From Bedellia somnulentella (Eukaryota; Arthropoda; Insecta; Lepidoptera; Bedelliidae): DNA of 64,000 nt. The notes below the pieces were generated by a model, which made no database searches, had not been told where the DNA came from, and saw only the letters and a list, made by a program, of their open reading frames with translations. Below are positions 63,153-64,000 of the stretch, piece after piece (the first letter of the stretch is position 1; each line of letters begins with the position of its first letter). The stretch lies in contig OY755191.1 in the NCBI GenBank assembly GCA_963576735.1, positions 13,979,608 to 14,043,607 on the forward strand. Reading direction: 5' to 3'. The translations under genes were made by a program, and so were the position numbers.

Positions 63153-63286
63153 CTATATTATAAATAAAATATTGTTTATATAAATTATATTGTGAGAGAG
63201 GAAGTTTGTTTATACATACATGTATGGAAATAAATTGGTGAAAGAGAGGGCCAATATGAAGGTTCGAATAATGTTGATGTTCTAAG

Positions 63287-63533
63287 TTGCTGTGTAGTGT
63301 CGGCATAGAATAACACTACCCCATTTCTTCCGGTGGGTGTACGTAAGAGGCGATTAACGGATTTGGAGCTTTTAAGGGATTTTTGGGCGATGCGGTTGGA
63401 GACCCATCACCGAAAACCTTTATTTTACCATCTTTTCCCTACTAAAATTTCCAAAAGTGGCTGAGGAATTTCTCGTTCCAAAGCTCTGGCTACCCCATTA
63501 AGGGATTTATAGCCGTGAGTATATGTATGTATG
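63287..63533 (+). repeat. SINE-T, subtype 1 head with subtype 2 end
   Basis: TTCTTCCGGTGGGTGTACG head but CGTTCCAAAGCTCTGGCTAC end: a recombinant copy. Confidence 0.85.
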
Positions 63534-63552
63534 ATGTTCTAAGTTCAAATAG

Positions 63553-63823
63553 ACATACGTATACTCACGGCCATTAATCTCAAAAATTGGTAGCCAGAGC
63601 TTTGGAGCTAGAAACTCCTCAGCAACATTTGGAAGTTGATAGGGGAGAAGATGGTAGAAATAAAAAGGGACAAGATGCAAGAAAAAGTATTGTTGGTGAT
63701 GCTGATGGGTCTCCAACACATTGCCCAAAAACTACTTAAAAAAGGCCCATACCCTTAGTAGCCTCTTACGACAGCCATGGACAGAAAAGCGTAGTGACAT
63801 TCTAAGCCCGCACTACACGGCAA
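63553..63823 (-). repeat. SINE-T, subtype 3, with insert
   Basis: GGTAGAAATAAAAAGGGACA shows about 30 extra bases in the middle. Confidence 0.8.
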
Positions 63824-64000
63824 TATAAAATTAAAATATAAGTGTAAATGAAAGAGACTTAAAATCTTGCAGTGGTTATCTTTAATCTGTATGTACAGTG
63901 AGAATTAATGGATGGGTTCAATATCTATAAAAGCATAATTTTATTCGTTATTTTCATACTGTTGTGACGAAAAATATAGGGTAAAATGTGTTACACTTTT

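Noticed and set aside
63507..63728. Small proteins in SINE copies (also 37317, 46716, 47490, 55817, 58633 and similar)
   Set aside because: Frames arise repeatedly from the SINE-T consensus in either strand and are not conserved as proteins.

Overview
The window looks like a stretch of a repeat-rich insect nuclear genome, most probably a moth or butterfly. Both host genes have short exons in long introns with GT/AG splice sites. The repeats are AT-rich SINEs, RTE and CR1-like LINEs, mariners and MITEs of the kinds common in Lepidoptera. No rRNA, CRISPR array or bacterial-style operon is visible. The species cannot be read from the sequence.

Two host genes can be assembled exon by exon. On the minus strand, 42833-63152 carries 14 exons of Mcm2, a replicative helicase subunit. 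They include the C4 zinc finger, Walker A, Walker B and arginine-finger segments and the true C-terminus. Only the N-terminal exons lie beyond the right edge. All 14 exons join in phase to 767 codons plus a stop. On the plus strand, 16666-26170 carries a three-exon gene for a 153-residue protein with a glycine-zipper membrane hairpin, most like the C19orf12/nazo family. Its first intron (7.7 kb) holds an RTE LINE in sense and a CR1-like LINE in antisense.

Most of the rest is mobile DNA. Region by region: 1-11 kb holds SINE copies, a frameshifted DD34D mariner (5.0-6.1 kb) and a broken P-element/THAP9-like fragment (8.7-9.2 kb). At 11.66-14.62 kb is a complete 2.96 kb DNA transposon with a spliced DUF7869-like transposase and one nonsense codon. 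At 17.3-19.4 kb is a 5'-truncated RTE LINE, and at 19.6-23.3 kb a near-full CR1-like LINE with an intact ORF2. At 26.8-27.8 kb is a foldback element with arms of about 380 bp. At 29.3-31.06 kb is an element with perfect 32-bp inverted ends that carries three tandem tRNA-like cloverleaves. At 33.8-37.05 kb is a decayed LINE nested in an RTE fragment. At 41.08-42.39 kb is an intact DD41D-type mariner. The Mcm2 introns (43-63 kb) are filled with SINEs.

The most striking pattern is a short interspersed family of about 240 bp, called SINE-T here, with some 45 whole or partial copies in both orientations. It ends like the local RTE LINE (TCTG-CTACCCC ... GTGAGTATATG, then TATG repeats), and one copy is a SINE-T/RTE chimera. 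This suggests the RTE reverse transcriptase mobilises SINE-T. Three further tRNA-headed families (SINE-B, SINE-C, SINE-G) are present. Several insertions can be dated relative to one another because they interrupt other repeats with clean empty-site evidence.
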